In this document: positions 1 through 10,916 of the stretch, piece by piece
How positions within the stretch are numbered: the stretch's first letter is position 1
Layout: each line of letters begins with the position of its first letter
Assembly: GCA_007122815.1 (NCBI GenBank)
Contig: SKSV01000124.1
Location: 1 to 18,253, forward strand
Direction of reading: 5' to 3'
Length of the DNA: 18,253 nucleotides
From: Trueperaceae bacterium
Lineage (GTDB): Bacteria > Deinococcota > Deinococci > Deinococcales > Trueperaceae
The notes under the pieces: generated by a model
What the model was told of the DNA's origin: nothing
What the model saw: only the letters and a program-made list of their open reading frames with translations
The model's database searches: none
Position numbers and translations under genes: made by a program

Positions 1-2374
<2,374 letters not shown>

Positions 2375-3688
2375 TCACATCCCACCCTTCAGCGCCATGG
2401 AGACGATCTTCGTCATGTGCGTCTCCGGGCCGTAGACCTCGATCGGCACGCCGAGCTCCTCACCGAGCTCGCGCATCAAACGCAACCCTTCACGGTAGTT
2501 CGGCCCGCCGCGCCGGACGTAGATCCGCACCCGGCCGTCCTGAAGCTCGATCTTGTACTCCCTGAGCGCCCTGATGATCCCCTTGAAGGTGTTCGCCACA
2601 TCGGTGAAGTTCGCGATCCCACCACCGATCAGCAGGATCTTGCCCTTCGGGTGCTTCGCGCGCGTCATCAAGTCCAGGATGGTCTTCGCGTAGAGGTAGG
2701 TGAACTCCTCGTTCGGGTCCCCCGAGTACTCCCCGTAGTTCGCGAGCTCGGACATGAAGCCAAGGTCGGTGATGGTGTCGGCGAAGATCACCGATGCCCC
2801 GCCGCCGGCGACCATGGTCCAGACCCGTCCCTCCGGGTTGACCACCGTCAACTTCAGCGACGCTCCGGTCTTGGCGTCGAGCTCCTCGACGAACTCCTCC
2901 TCCTTCGTGAGCTTCTGCCCGAAAGGCGCCGTGAACTCGATCTCGCCCCAGCGACGACCGCACTCGAACTCGGCCGTGCTGTCGAGCTTGGCCGCCAGGT
3001 CCAGAGGCAACACACGGTCTTCCGTTACCACCAACGGGTTGATCTCCAGGAACGTGAAGTGGAGGTCCGCGTAGAACCTGAACAGCGACTCGATGAAGCC
3101 CGCCAAGCGCTGGCGCTTGAGCGAAGGCACCTCGCCCAACAGCGCCCTCTCGATCTCCTGCGCGCTCGGGAACTCACCCACCGGCACCTGCAAGCGCAGC
3201 GCTTTCGACTCGACGTCGCCGACGTTCACGCCCCCTTGGTGATGGAAGAGGATCTCGTCGCCCTCCCGGGTCGACAGCAGCGCCACGTAGCACTCGTCGG
3301 ATTGGTCGTGGACGCAACACGGCTCGATCAGGAAGTTGCTGAGGCGACCGAACGTGCCCTCATCGACGGGCTTCCCGGCCTCGTCGAACTCCCCATGGAT
3401 CGTGATCGGTGCCTTCGACTTCTCCTCGATCCAGGTCTTGGCCTCGTCGAACGGCGCGTCGACCAGGATCAGGCCGTTCTTGCCCCGGCGCTTGATCAGC
3501 TGATCCGGCTTGACGACCAGGCGCTCCTCACGCAACCAGGGATGCTCCTTCGGCAACTCCGCCAGGTCCGTGTCCGGGCCGACGGTGACGAACTTGTCGT
3601 CGATCACGAACCTACCTCCGGAGTACTCGCCTAGCAGCCGGGAGAGCATACGCATCCCGTCCGCCTCTCGGATCGCCCTCTGTGCCAT
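2375..3688 (-). CDS. aclB: ATP-citrate lyase small subunit (ATP-grasp, CoA-ligase beta-like)
   Basis: The 437-residue product aligns by eye along the N-terminal third of human ATP-citrate lyase. Visible blocks are VVKPDQLIKRRGKNGLI (58-74), REGDEILFHHQGGVNVGDV, FLEINPLVVTED (213-224), the TMVAGGGASV loop (291-300), ANYGEYSG, the citrate-binding loop GGGIANFT (355-362) and VRRGGPNYREG (391-401). It supplies the ATP-grasp domain that phosphorylates the AclA histidine, and it binds citrate. The frame stays open upstream to 3787. I start at the ATG at 3688 because GAGGAGGG lies about 8 nt ahead of it and homologues show nothing further upstream. It is the first gene of an aclB-aclA-icd unit; the stop codon directly abuts the aclA GTG. 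Confidence 0.95.
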   Translation of the reverse strand: MAQRAIREADGMRMLSRLLGEYSGGRFVIDDKFVTVGPDTDLAELPKEHPWLREERLVVKPDQLIKRRGKNGLILVDAPFDEAKTWIEEKSKAPITIHGEFDEAGKPVDEGTFGRLSNFLIEPCCVHDQSDECYVALLSTREGDEILFHHQGGVNVGDVESKALRLQVPVGEFPSAQEIERALLGEVPSLKRQRLAGFIESLFRFYADLHFTFLEINPLVVTEDRVLPLDLAAKLDSTAEFECGRRWGEIEFTAPFGQKLTKEEEFVEELDAKTGASLKLTVVNPEGRVWTMVAGGGASVIFADTITDLGFMSELANYGEYSGDPNEEFTYLYAKTILDLMTRAKHPKGKILLIGGGIANFTDVANTFKGIIRALREYKIELQDGRVRIYVRRGGPNYREGLRLMRELGEELGVPIEVYGPETHMTKIVSMALKGGM

Positions 3689-3802
3689 CCTCTGGTCCCT
3701 CCTCAGCCGTTCTCGGCCGCCATACTCACGAGTTGCAGACTCGCAACCAGGGTTTGACCCAGTGTCGCGTTCCCGTCTGAGCCGCACCAGGGGCGTGTGG
3801 CC
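3689..3802 (-). promoter_or_regulatory. Leader region of aclBA-icd with candidate promoter and alternative hairpins
   Basis: This 114-nt spacer lies between the upstream CNNM gene and aclB. On the minus strand a TTGCGA (3741-3746) and TATGGC (3719-3724) are separated by 16 nt, a modest match to a sigma-70 promoter (4/6 and 3/6). Two short inverted repeats overlap and cannot form together: GTTGC/GCAAC (3732-3736 with 3743-3747) and CGAGT/ACTCG (3729-3733 with 3739-3743). A third, GGGT-CAA-ACCC, lies just upstream. No T-run follows, so no classical terminator or attenuator is seen. aclBA may instead be read through from glgX-CNNM. Confidence 0.3.
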
Positions 3803-4879
3803 CTAGCGAGGAGAGCTGAGTTGCGTTGTGCTCGAAGTCGTGTCACGCGCCTCGCGCGGCGGATCGGCACGCGCAATACCCTTGAGGAGCCTCCCGAGGA
3901 TGTCGGTGCCGGTCACGACGCGCGGCCGCTCACCCCACAGCAGCACCACGTCGTACTCCACTATGTCGTCACCGTGCGGGCCGGAGCGCACCACGAACCT
4001 CTCGATCAGCTCACCGAGCCTGGTGCCGGCCTCCTCCACCACGATGGGCCGGTGGCAGTGCCGGTAGGGGTTGAAGCTCTCGTGCGCGAAGAGCGCCTCG
4101 CGCAGGAAGTCGTCGGTCGCGAGCACGAAACGCGGTCGGTCAGCTGGATCCACGATCACCGCCCAGCTCTTGCCGGAGCGGTCCACCGCGCGCAGGAAAG
4201 GGTCGTCGGCAGCACTGCCTATGTTCGGGAAGCGCGGTCGGTCGCCGTCGAACGGTAAGCGCAGGACGCTCTCGGGATCGATCGGTTCACCTTCGTCCGT
4301 GAGCGGCACGTCGTCGATGTCGAGGAAGTTGAGCGCTCCCTGCCCCTCTACAGCGTTGATGTCGCTGCCTTCGGCCTCCATGTGCAGTCGGATGAGCCTG
4401 CGCAGGTCACGTTCGCGGTAGAAGCGGATCTCCTCTCCTCCCAACCAGGCGTCGAGCACCATGGCGGACGGTTTCGCCACCGGGTAGAGCAGCACCTGGT
4501 AGGCGCGCAGCAGAGGCGCCAGGCGCGCGGCCAGCGGCAGCGCGTGGCGGGTGAAGTACGCCTGCGGACCGATCTCCGCGAAGACGGTGATGATGACGGT
4601 GGAGAAGAGGAACGCCGCCACGCCGGTGAGCACGGACCCCGAGAGCAGGGCCAGCAGCACGTTGACGGACACGTTGCCCCAGAGGATCGTCACCAGGCTG
4701 AAGTTGGCGTCGTCGCGCAGCCGCAGCACACGCAGGGCACGCGAGTCGCCCTTCCTCGCCTCGACTTGCAGCTCGAGGCGGCTGAGCGAGAAGAGGCCCA
4801 AGTTCAGACCCGAGAACAGCGCGGACTGCGACAGGCAAGCGAGCACGCCCAGCCAGGTGAGCGCAACGGATGCCGTCAT
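3803..4879 (-). CDS. CNNM/DUF21-family membrane protein with degenerate CBS-like domain
   Basis: The 358-residue protein has a hydrophobic N-terminal half of about 170 residues typical of the CNNM/DUF21 transmembrane domain. It carries the family signature FSGLNLGLFSLSRLEL near residue 22, a second segment WGNVSVNVLLALLSGSVL, and a third ending in FAEIGPQAYFTRHAL (family EIxPQ motif). Residues about 200-340 resemble a pair of CBS modules, the last ending in RPRVVTGTDILGRLL, but they are diverged. Relatives (CorC/CorB, YfjD, eukaryotic CNNM) are linked to Mg2+ or other divalent cation export at the cytoplasmic membrane. I cannot assign a substrate here. The ATG lies 10 nt after the glgX stop with only a GCAGGG stretch as ribosome binding site, so it is probably co-transcribed with glgX. 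No functional link to glycogen is evident. Confidence 0.75.
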   Translation of the reverse strand: MTASVALTWLGVLACLSQSALFSGLNLGLFSLSRLELQVEARKGDSRALRVLRLRDDANFSLVTILWGNVSVNVLLALLSGSVLTGVAAFLFSTVIITVFAEIGPQAYFTRHALPLAARLAPLLRAYQVLLYPVAKPSAMVLDAWLGGEEIRFYRERDLRRLIRLHMEAEGSDINAVEGQGALNFLDIDDVPLTDEGEPIDPESVLRLPFDGDRPRFPNIGSAADDPFLRAVDRSGKSWAVIVDPADRPRFVLATDDFLREALFAHESFNPYRHCHRPIVVEEAGTRLGELIERFVVRSGPHGDDIVEYDVVLLWGERPRVVTGTDILGRLLKGIARADPPREARDTTSSTTQLSSPR

Positions 4880-4889
4880 CCCTGCGGCG

Positions 4890-7088
4890 TCAGGAGGGGG
4901 CTTCGGCGGCCGTGTCGGAGGCGATCAAGAGCGTGAGCGAGTTGTCGGCGACCCGCAGCCTGGCGCCGCCAGCGAGCAGCGCTCCGCGGCCGCGGCGGTC
5001 CACCCAGCCGGCCTCGGTGTCGACGCACACCCTCCAGCCCTCTCCGCCCGGGCAGGCGGGAAGGGAGAAGGTCCGTCCCTCGCGGCCAGCGACCAGCATG
5101 AGGAACGAGACGTCGCTGACGGGCACCCCATGGTGGTCGATCTCGCGCAACGCATCCCCGCACAGCCGCATCCCGACGGCCGAACTGCGCTGGTCGTGCC
5201 AGTCGCTCGCGCTCATCTCGTGACCGTTGGGGTGCCACCAGGTGACATCCCGGCAACCGGCGTCATCACGACCCGACAGGAAGCTGCGGCGACGGAACAC
5301 CGGATGCGCGCGCCGCAACGCCACCAGGTCGGCCGTGAAGCGCGAGAACGCGCGCTCCTCATCGCCCAGCTCCCAATCGAACCAGCTCAGCTCGTTGTCC
5401 TGGCAGTAAGCGTTGTTGTTCCCCTGCTGGGTACGCGAGAGCTCGTCACCCCCGAGCAGCATGGGTATGCCTTGTGAGAGCAGGAGCGTCGCCATGAGCC
5501 CCCGCTTGCGCTTCGCGCGTCGTCGGCGCACGTCCTGGTCGTCGCTGGCGCCCTCAACGCCGGCGTTGCTGGAGAGGTTGTGGCCGTGTCCATCTCGTCC
5601 GTCCTCGCCGTTGGCGAGGTTGTGCTTGCGCTCGTAACTCACCAGGTCCTCGAGCGTGAAACCGTCGTGCGCTGTGACGAAGTTGATCGAGGCCCACGGC
5701 TTGCGGCCGTTGTGGGCGTAGAGGTCCGACGACCCGCTGAGGCGCGTCGCCAACTCGGCGACGCGGCCTGGGTCACCGCGCCAGAACGCGCGCACGGCGT
5801 CGCGGTAAGCGCCGTTCCACTCCGTCCACGACCAGGGGAAGTTGCCGACCTGATAGCCGCCGGGACCGACGTCCCACGGCTCCGCGATCAGCTTCACGCG
5901 GGAGAGCACCGGGTCTTGCTGGATGACCTTGAAGAAGGCCGAGAGCATGTCGACGTCGTAGAACTCCCGCGCGAGCGCGGCGGCGAGATCGAAGCGGAAG
6001 CCGTCCACGTGCATCTCTTCCACCCAGTAGCGCAGGCTGTCGGTGATGAGCTGAAGCACGTACGGGTTGCCTGGGTCGAGGGTGTTGCCGGTGCCGGTGT
6101 AATCGATGTAGAAGCGCGCGTCCTTCGGTTGGAGCTTGTAGTAGGAGCGGTTGTCGATGCCGCGGAACGAGAGCGTGGGTCCGGTGTGGTTGCCCTCGCC
6201 GGTGTGGTTGTAGACCACGTCGATGATGACCTCGAGACCTGCCCGGTGCAGCTCGCGCACCATCGTCTTGAAGTCGCCCACCGCGCTGACGGGCCCGTTG
6301 CTCGAGTAGCGCGGCTCCGGAGCGAAGTAGTTCAGCGTGTTGTAACCCCAGTAGTTCGTCAAGCCGAGCTCCAGCAGCCGCTTGTCCTCCACGATCGACT
6401 GCACCGGAAGCAACTGCACGGTGGTCACTCCCAGCTCGCGAAGGTGCTCCAGGACGCTCTCGTGAACCAGCCCCTGGTAAGTGCCACGGAGCTCCTCGGG
6501 CACGGCGGGGTGGCGCATGGTGAGGCCTCGCACGTGAGCCTCGTAGATGATCGTCTCCTGCCAGGGCACCCACGGGGCCTGCACCCCCTGCCAGTCGAAG
6601 TCATCCTCGACTACCGCGCCGAGGGGCGCGTAGGGGGACGAGTCGAGCTCGCAAGGCACCTCTGTACGCCCGCGTCGCACGCTTCCAGCGAGGCTCGGGT
6701 GCCAACGCAGCGGCCGTCCGATGGCACGGGCGTAGGGGTCGAGCAGGACCTTGTTCGGGTTGAAGCGGTGCCCGGCCGTGAGCTCCCAGGGTCCGTGCAC
6801 GCGTAGCCCGTACAGCTGCCCGGGTCTCAGGCCGGGCAGGTAAGCGTGCCAGACGGGACCCGTGCGCTCGGGAAGGTCGACGCTGCGGCTCGGGACGGGC
6901 TCGTAAGCCCCGTCGAAGAGCAGCCACTCGACCCTCGTCGCGTTCTCGGCGTAGACCGCTAGGTTGACGCCCTGGCCGTCGTAGCTCGCCCCCAACGGGA
7001 AGGGCCGCCCTGGCCACACTAGAGCTTCAGCAGCTGGGTGTGGATCGACTAGCGGGGACGGCAGGGCCGACGCCGAGTGGAGGGCCAT
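4890..7088 (-). CDS. glgX: Glycogen debranching enzyme GlgX (GH13 isoamylase type)
   Basis: The 732-residue enzyme starts with the isoamylase N-terminal domain ([21 protein letters not shown], residues 24-43; [16 protein letters not shown], 108-123). A GH13 barrel follows. The conserved regions are [10 protein letters not shown] (290-299), GFRFDLA with nucleophile D367, LIAEPWD with acid/base E403, and [20 protein letters not shown] with D475. [24 protein letters not shown] and [24 protein letters not shown] are typical of GlgX and TreX. It hydrolyses alpha-1,6 branches, usually of phosphorylase limit glycogen, in the cytosol. Length and all catalytic residues are normal. The ATG at 7088 has a GGAG only 4 nt away, too close for a usual ribosome binding site, and a TAGACT box 8 nt ahead, so the transcript may be leaderless. 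TreX-type activity within a trehalose pathway is the main alternative. Confidence 0.94.
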   Translation of the reverse strand: MALHSASALPSPLVDPHPAAEALVWPGRPFPLGASYDGQGVNLAVYAENATRVEWLLFDGAYEPVPSRSVDLPERTGPVWHAYLPGLRPGQLYGLRVHGPWELTAGHRFNPNKVLLDPYARAIGRPLRWHPSLAGSVRRGRTEVPCELDSSPYAPLGAVVEDDFDWQGVQAPWVPWQETIIYEAHVRGLTMRHPAVPEELRGTYQGLVHESVLEHLRELGVTTVQLLPVQSIVEDKRLLELGLTNYWGYNTLNYFAPEPRYSSNGPVSAVGDFKTMVRELHRAGLEVIIDVVYNHTGEGNHTGPTLSFRGIDNRSYYKLQPKDARFYIDYTGTGNTLDPGNPYVLQLITDSLRYWVEEMHVDGFRFDLAAALAREFYDVDMLSAFFKVIQQDPVLSRVKLIAEPWDVGPGGYQVGNFPWSWTEWNGAYRDAVRAFWRGDPGRVAELATRLSGSSDLYAHNGRKPWASINFVTAHDGFTLEDLVSYERKHNLANGEDGRDGHGHNLSSNAGVEGASDDQDVRRRRAKRKRGLMATLLLSQGIPMLLGGDELSRTQQGNNNAYCQDNELSWFDWELGDEERAFSRFTADLVALRRAHPVFRRRSFLSGRDDAGCRDVTWWHPNGHEMSASDWHDQRSSAVGMRLCGDALREIDHHGVPVSDVSFLMLVAGREGRTFSLPACPGGEGWRVCVDTEAGWVDRRGRGALLAGGARLRVADNSLTLLIASDTAAEAPS

Positions 7089-7096
7089 GGGACTCC

Positions 7097-7102
7097 AGTC
7101 TA
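7097..7102 (-). promoter_or_regulatory. Candidate -10 box for glgX (near-leaderless)
   Basis: TAGACT on the minus strand fits TANNNT and ends 8 nt before the glgX ATG. Transcription from it would begin at, or one or two bases before, the start codon. No convincing -35 is seen 16-18 nt upstream. Confidence 0.35.
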
Positions 7103-7181
7103 CGACGACGAACGCGGCGTTCTGGGTCGTGTTTCACGAAGTTACGGCGACAGTGGCGCGTCTCACACCCGGACCGCTGCC

Positions 7182-7203
7182 CGCTCCTCGCCCGCTCCTC
7201 GCC
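7182..7203. repeat. Perfect 11-bp tandem duplication upstream of glgX
   Basis: CGCTCCTCGCC occurs twice head to tail (7182-7192 and 7193-7203), in the 174-nt spacer between mqnA and glgX. The remainder of this spacer holds no gene or T-tailed terminator that I can see. It is probably replication slippage in GC-rich sequence. Confidence 0.6.
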
Positions 7204-7262
7204 GGCTCCGAGCGCCAGGGCCGCTCAAGCGGGGATCACGAGTCGCTCAGAGAGCTAGTCGG

Positions 7263-8114
7263 TCAGAGATCTAGGAAGCGCAGCTCATCGGCGCGCACGC
7301 TCGGGTCCAGGCGCCGAGCGAAGTCCAGCAGGCCGTCGCGATCGGGGGGCTCGAGGAAGTAGCGGAAGTTGGCGAGGTAACGCAGGACCACGGCTTCCGA
7401 GAGACCCCTTGCGGCCGCCTCGACGCGCGCTACGTCCGCAAGGTGACCCAGCCCCCGTTCGCGTGCGGCGCGGAGCTCAGCAACCAGACGCGGTGAGGGG
7501 AGGCGGTCGGCCCGTGCCGCCCAGACCGCGAAGGTGAACGGCAGCCGCGTGGCTCGGTACCAAACGTCGCCGAGGTCGCTCTGCTGCGGCACCTTGCCGG
7601 CTATCGGTCGGCTGGTCACCGCCTCGACGAGCGCGTTGTCGCCGATCAGGAGCGCGGCGTCGAACCTCGCCAGCATCTCGTCCAGGTCGGGTTCTACAGG
7701 CACCAGCTCGGCCTCGAGACCCTGGAGGGCCAAGAGCACCCGGAGCAGCTCGACGCTGGTGGCCGAATGGGTGGTGACACCGATGGTCGCGCCGTCCAGC
7801 TGCTCCCATCCACGATGGTGGAAGAGCGTGACGCTGTGGACCGGACCGAGGGACGCGATCGAGAAGTCGGGAAGCGCCACGAGCTCCTGCCGGTGCCGGA
7901 TGAACTCGACGCTCGAGACCAGCGTCAGGTCGACCTCACCGGCCATGAGAGCCGCGTTGAGCTCGCTCGGCACGCCACGCACGAAGCGCGCCCCGCGCCA
8001 GGGTTCGAGACCCCAGTGCAAAGGCGCCACGTTGGTGTAGGCGACGATCCCAAGCACCTCGCTGGCGCGTTGGTCGCCCGGGGTGGCATCGCTGGGCGCC
8101 GAGCGCTCGATCAC
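7263..8114 (-). CDS. mqnA: Chorismate dehydratase (futalosine menaquinone pathway)
   Basis: The 283-residue protein has the MqnA/MqnD (periplasmic-binding-protein-like) fold pattern. It begins with VLGIVAYTNVAPLHWGLEP and has VRGVPSELNAALMAGEVDLTLVSSVEFIRH (about residues 45-74), the second-lobe block GATIGVTTHSATSVELLRVLL, and ALLIGDNAL. MqnA dehydrates chorismate to 3-[(1-carboxyvinyl)oxy]benzoate, the first step of the alternative menaquinone route. Length is normal for the family. The GTG start overlaps the mqnE TGA as GTGA (4 nt), so translation is coupled to mqnE. Adjacency to mqnE favours MqnA over MqnD, which acts later in the pathway. Confidence 0.9.
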   Translation of the reverse strand: MIERSAPSDATPGDQRASEVLGIVAYTNVAPLHWGLEPWRGARFVRGVPSELNAALMAGEVDLTLVSSVEFIRHRQELVALPDFSIASLGPVHSVTLFHHRGWEQLDGATIGVTTHSATSVELLRVLLALQGLEAELVPVEPDLDEMLARFDAALLIGDNALVEAVTSRPIAGKVPQQSDLGDVWYRATRLPFTFAVWAARADRLPSPRLVAELRAARERGLGHLADVARVEAAARGLSEAVVLRYLANFRYFLEPPDRDGLLDFARRLDPSVRADELRFLDL

Positions 8115-9277
8115 GCGCCGAACACTCGCAGCTCACGGTAGAGCGCGTCTCGCCTCACCGCTACCCGTCCCGCGCCCTCGATCAACTGCACCAGCTCGCC
8201 CTCGCTCATCCCGGCCTCGGTCACCGCGCCGGAGGCGTGGGCGATGCGTTCGTCCTTGATGGTGCCGTCGACGTCGGATACGCCTGCCGCGAGCGAGAGC
8301 TGGGTCTGCTCTGGGGTGATCATGATCCAGTAGCCCTTGATGTGCGGCACGTTGTCCAGGTAGATGCGCGCTACGGCAAGGTTACGCAGGTCGTCCAGGC
8401 CCGTCGTGTGCACACGTTTGCCCATGGCCTCGAGCTCGGTCGCCAGCGGGTTGTTGTCGGGTTGGAAGGCGAGCGGTATGAAGCTCATGAACCCTTGGGT
8501 TTCGTCCTGCAGGCGCCTGAGTCGATCCATGTGATCGAGTCGGTCCTCGAGCGACTCCACGTGGCCGTAGAGCATCGTGGCGTTGGTCGGTATGCCCAGC
8601 TCGTGGGCGGTGCGATGCACCTCGAGCCAACCCTCGGCGGTGACCTTCGCTCGTGCGATGCGGCGCCTGACGTGCTCGGCGAAGATCTCCGCCCCGCCGC
8701 CCGGCAGCGCCACCAGCCCGGCTTGCTGGAGTTCGGCCAGGACCTCACGGTAGCCCAGCCGAGGCCGGGTGATCTTCGTGAAGTGGTGGATCTCCGCGGC
8801 CGTCCAGGCCTTCACCTGGACACCCGGGTAGCGGGTGGTGAGACCGTGGACCAGGTCGAGGTAGTACTTCCACTCGCGCTTGGGGTGGTGGCCGGAGGCG
8901 ATGTGGATCTCCGTCAGCTCAGGGTGGTAGTGCTCGTCGACGTACGCCCAGACGTCGTCCAGGTCGTAGTCCCAAACGCCTTCCTCGCCGAAGCGACGGG
9001 CGAAGCCGCAGAAGGTGCAACCCACGTAGCAGACGTTGGTCTGCGAGAGCCTGAGCGAGTGGACGAAGTAGGCTTTGGGGCCGACCTTGCGCTCCCGGAC
9101 CACGTCGGCCAGCCTGAGCAGGGCGGGAACGTCGCGCGTCCGGTACAGAGCCATGCCCTCCGCGAAGTCGACGCGTTCGCCGGCGAGCACCTTGTCGACC
9201 ACCGGCTCGAGCTCGGGGTCAAGAGTGCGCACGGCGGGCCCAGCGGTGGTCTCGGTGGCGAGCGTGCCGAGCGTCAT
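8111..9277 (-). CDS. mqnE: Aminofutalosine synthase, radical SAM enzyme
   Basis: The 388-residue radical SAM enzyme has the cluster motif CYVGCTFC (C83, C87, C90; CX3CX2C). GGGAEIFAEHVRRRI, WLEVHRTAHELGIPTNATMLYGHVES, FIPLAFQPDNNPLA, GYWIMITPEQTQLSLAAGVSDVDGT and HASGAVTEAGMS follow. The PNNPL and GVSDVDGT blocks fit MqnE better than the later enzyme MqnC. It joins the MqnA product to the 5'-deoxyadenosyl group of SAM to make aminofutalosine. The frame stays open far upstream into lpd. I start at the ATG at 9277, where homology begins and a -10 box lies 7 nt ahead. A GGAG directly abuts the ATG and is too close to act as a normal ribosome binding site. It overlaps mqnA by 4 nt. Confidence 0.92.
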   Translation of the reverse strand: MTLGTLATETTAGPAVRTLDPELEPVVDKVLAGERVDFAEGMALYRTRDVPALLRLADVVRERKVGPKAYFVHSLRLSQTNVCYVGCTFCGFARRFGEEGVWDYDLDDVWAYVDEHYHPELTEIHIASGHHPKREWKYYLDLVHGLTTRYPGVQVKAWTAAEIHHFTKITRPRLGYREVLAELQQAGLVALPGGGAEIFAEHVRRRIARAKVTAEGWLEVHRTAHELGIPTNATMLYGHVESLEDRLDHMDRLRRLQDETQGFMSFIPLAFQPDNNPLATELEAMGKRVHTTGLDDLRNLAVARIYLDNVPHIKGYWIMITPEQTQLSLAAGVSDVDGTIKDERIAHASGAVTEAGMSEGELVQLIEGAGRVAVRRDALYRELRVFGA

Positions 9278-9284
9278 CTCCGGA

Positions 9285-9290
9285 ACGATA
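9285..9290 (-). promoter_or_regulatory. Extended -10 promoter for mqnE-mqnA (leaderless start)
   Basis: Minus-strand TGC followed by TATCGT forms an extended -10 of TANNNT type ending 7 nt before the mqnE ATG, so the start site would coincide with the A of ATG. An AGGACG 16 nt upstream is a weak -35. The 119-nt spacer from lpd (9278-9396) also holds a small AGCCG-CCAA-CGGCT hairpin without a T-run. Confidence 0.45.
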
Positions 9291-9396
9291 GCACGCGCAG
9301 CGATGCCGTCCTGGACGCCTGCGCTGCAACGTAACCCAAGACACGTTCCGGGCCTCGAGCCGTTGGCGGCTGGCGCACGAGGCTCCTGATCCGCTT

Positions 9397-10785
9397 TCAG
9401 ATGTGCAGCGCCCTGCCGTGTACCGCCAGCGCGGCCTCCTTGACGACCTCCGACAACGTGGGATGCGCGTGGCTGAGCCGCGCCACGTCTTCGCTGCTGG
9501 CGTGGAAGGCGAGCGCGGCCACCAGCTCGGCGATCAGGTCGCCGGCGCGCGCACCGATGACGTGCGCTCCGAGCAGGCGATCGGTCTCCTTGTGCGCCAG
9601 GAGCTTCACCCTTCCGTCGGTGGCGCCAAGTGCACGCGCTCGACCGTTCGCCTGGTACGGGAAGACGCCCTTGCGGTAGGGAGTCCCTGCCTCCTTCAGC
9701 TGCTCCTCGGTCTTGCCTACCGAAGCCACCTCCGGCTCCGTGTAGACCACGTTGGGTACGAGCCCGTGATCGACGTGGCCAACGACACCGGTGGCGATGA
9801 GCTCCGCCACTGCCACGCCGTCGTCCTCCGCCCGGTGAGCCAGCATCGGTCCTTCGATGAGGTCGCCGATGGCGTAGACGCCCTCGAGCGTGGTGCGGAA
9901 GCGCTCGTCGACCTTCACGAAGCCCTTGGAGTCCTGCTCCACACCGGCCGCTTCGAGTCCGAGCCCTTCGGTGTTCGGAGCGCGCCCCGTCGCCAGCAGC
10001 ACGGTGTCCGCCTTGACCGCGTTCGCGCCCTCCACGTGCACGCTGACCCCGCGCTTGGTGAGGGTCGTACCCGTGACGGCCACGCCGGTGCGGATCTCGA
10101 GGCCGCGCCTGGTGAACACCTTCTGCGCCTCGCGGGAGATCTCGGCGTCCATGGTGGGGAGCACGCGGTCGAGGTACTCCAGCACCGTCACGTTCGCGCC
10201 CAACCTGGCCCACACGCTGCCCAGCTCCAGGCCGATCGCGCCGGCACCGATCACCACGAGGCGCCGGGGCACCTCCTCGAGCGCGATGGCGTGGTCACTC
10301 GTGATCACCTTCTCGCCGTCGACCTCCACGCCGGAGAGCTCTGCCACACGGCTCCCGGTAGCCAGGATGACGTTCTCGGCGACCAGCTCGGTGTCGCCGT
10401 CCTCGCCGTGCACCACCACGCGGCCGCGCTCGATCAGCTCCGCCATGCCGGTGAAGCGTTCGATGCCATGCTTCTTGAACAGGTACGCCACCCCATCGGT
10501 GTTGCTCTTGACCACCTTGTCCTTGCGCTCCATCATGGCCCCGAGATCGAGCTCCACCTCGGACACCAACACGCCGTGCTCGGCCAGGTGATCGCGCGCC
10601 ATCACGAAGCGCTCGCTGGACTCCAGCAACACCTTGCTCGGTATGCAGCCGACACGAACGCACGTGCCTCCGAGGGTCGCCTCCTTCTCTACGCAAGCGA
10701 CCGCGAGACCGAGCTGCGCGGCGCGGATGGCGGCCACGTAACCGCCGGGACCGGCACCGATGACGATCACGTCGAAATCAGGCAT
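9397..10785 (-). CDS. lpd: Dihydrolipoamide dehydrogenase (E3)
   Basis: The 462-residue flavoenzyme carries the FAD-binding GAGPGG near residue 10, the redox disulfide GGTCVRVGCIPSK (C42 and C47), and the NAD-binding VVIGAGAIGLELGSVWARLG. It also has ATGRAPNT, VYAIGDLIEGPMLAHRAEDDG, and the C-terminal HAHPTLSEVVKEA, whose His and Glu form the catalytic dyad. It reoxidises dihydrolipoamide on E2 subunits with NAD+. The frame also offers an ATG 6 codons upstream, but GGAGGAG lies 3-5 nt before the ATG at 10785, which decides the start. It is separate from odhAB, with msrAB between, but is the only E3 in view and probably serves OdhAB. Other lipoyl complexes may share it. Confidence 0.95.
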   Translation of the reverse strand: MPDFDVIVIGAGPGGYVAAIRAAQLGLAVACVEKEATLGGTCVRVGCIPSKVLLESSERFVMARDHLAEHGVLVSEVELDLGAMMERKDKVVKSNTDGVAYLFKKHGIERFTGMAELIERGRVVVHGEDGDTELVAENVILATGSRVAELSGVEVDGEKVITSDHAIALEEVPRRLVVIGAGAIGLELGSVWARLGANVTVLEYLDRVLPTMDAEISREAQKVFTRRGLEIRTGVAVTGTTLTKRGVSVHVEGANAVKADTVLLATGRAPNTEGLGLEAAGVEQDSKGFVKVDERFRTTLEGVYAIGDLIEGPMLAHRAEDDGVAVAELIATGVVGHVDHGLVPNVVYTEPEVASVGKTEEQLKEAGTPYRKGVFPYQANGRARALGATDGRVKLLAHKETDRLLGAHVIGARAGDLIAELVAALAFHASSEDVARLSHAHPTLSEVVKEAALAVHGRALHI

Positions 10786-10801
10786 GCTCTCCTCCGGCGG
10801 C

Positions 10802-10807
10802 ATGGTA
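10802..10807 (-). promoter_or_regulatory. Candidate -10 box for lpd
   Basis: Minus-strand TACCAT fits TANNNT and lies 16 nt before the lpd ATG, leaving a short leader that contains the GGAGGAG ribosome binding site. No clear -35 is seen. Confidence 0.3.
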
Positions 10808-10834
10808 CCGCGGGCCGCTCGTCACGACCGAAAG

Positions 10835-10855
10835 CGAGGGCGCCAGCGGCCCTCG
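10835..10855. repeat. Perfect inverted repeat, 7-bp arms, in lpd-msrAB divergent spacer
   Basis: CGAGGGC (10835-10841) and GCCCTCG (10849-10855) flank a 7-nt spacer. It lies between divergent promoters of lpd and msrAB, so an operator for a dimeric regulator or an RNA hairpin are both possible. No T-run follows on either strand. Confidence 0.55.
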
Positions 10856-10880
10856 ACCCACGAGGTTCGGTGGCGCCGGC

Positions 10881-10907
10881 GACTGCCGGATCGGCGGATC
10901 CGGAGTC
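10881..10907 (+). promoter_or_regulatory. Strong hairpin covering the putative msrAB ribosome binding site
   Basis: GACT (10881-10884), a single extra G, then CCGGATC (10886-10892) pair with GATCCGG (10897-10903) and AGTC (10904-10907) around a GGCG loop. This gives 11 base pairs with one bulge. The only purine-rich ribosome binding site ahead of msrAB, GGAG at 10902-10905, lies in the right arm. The stem would occlude it in the mRNA. The same palindrome could equally be a DNA operator. Confidence 0.6.
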
Positions 10908-10916
10908 TGATGTGCC

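Noticed and set aside
3689..3787. 33-codon upstream extension of aclB, and a tRNA-like look to its short repeats
   Set aside because: The ATG at 3688 has a strong ribosome binding site. The repeats do not make a cloverleaf and there is no acceptor stem or T-loop consensus.
9278..10213. N-terminal extension of mqnE by 312 codons
   Set aside because: The extension lies over lpd in another frame, is Arg-rich without homology, and a leaderless-type promoter precedes the ATG at 9277.
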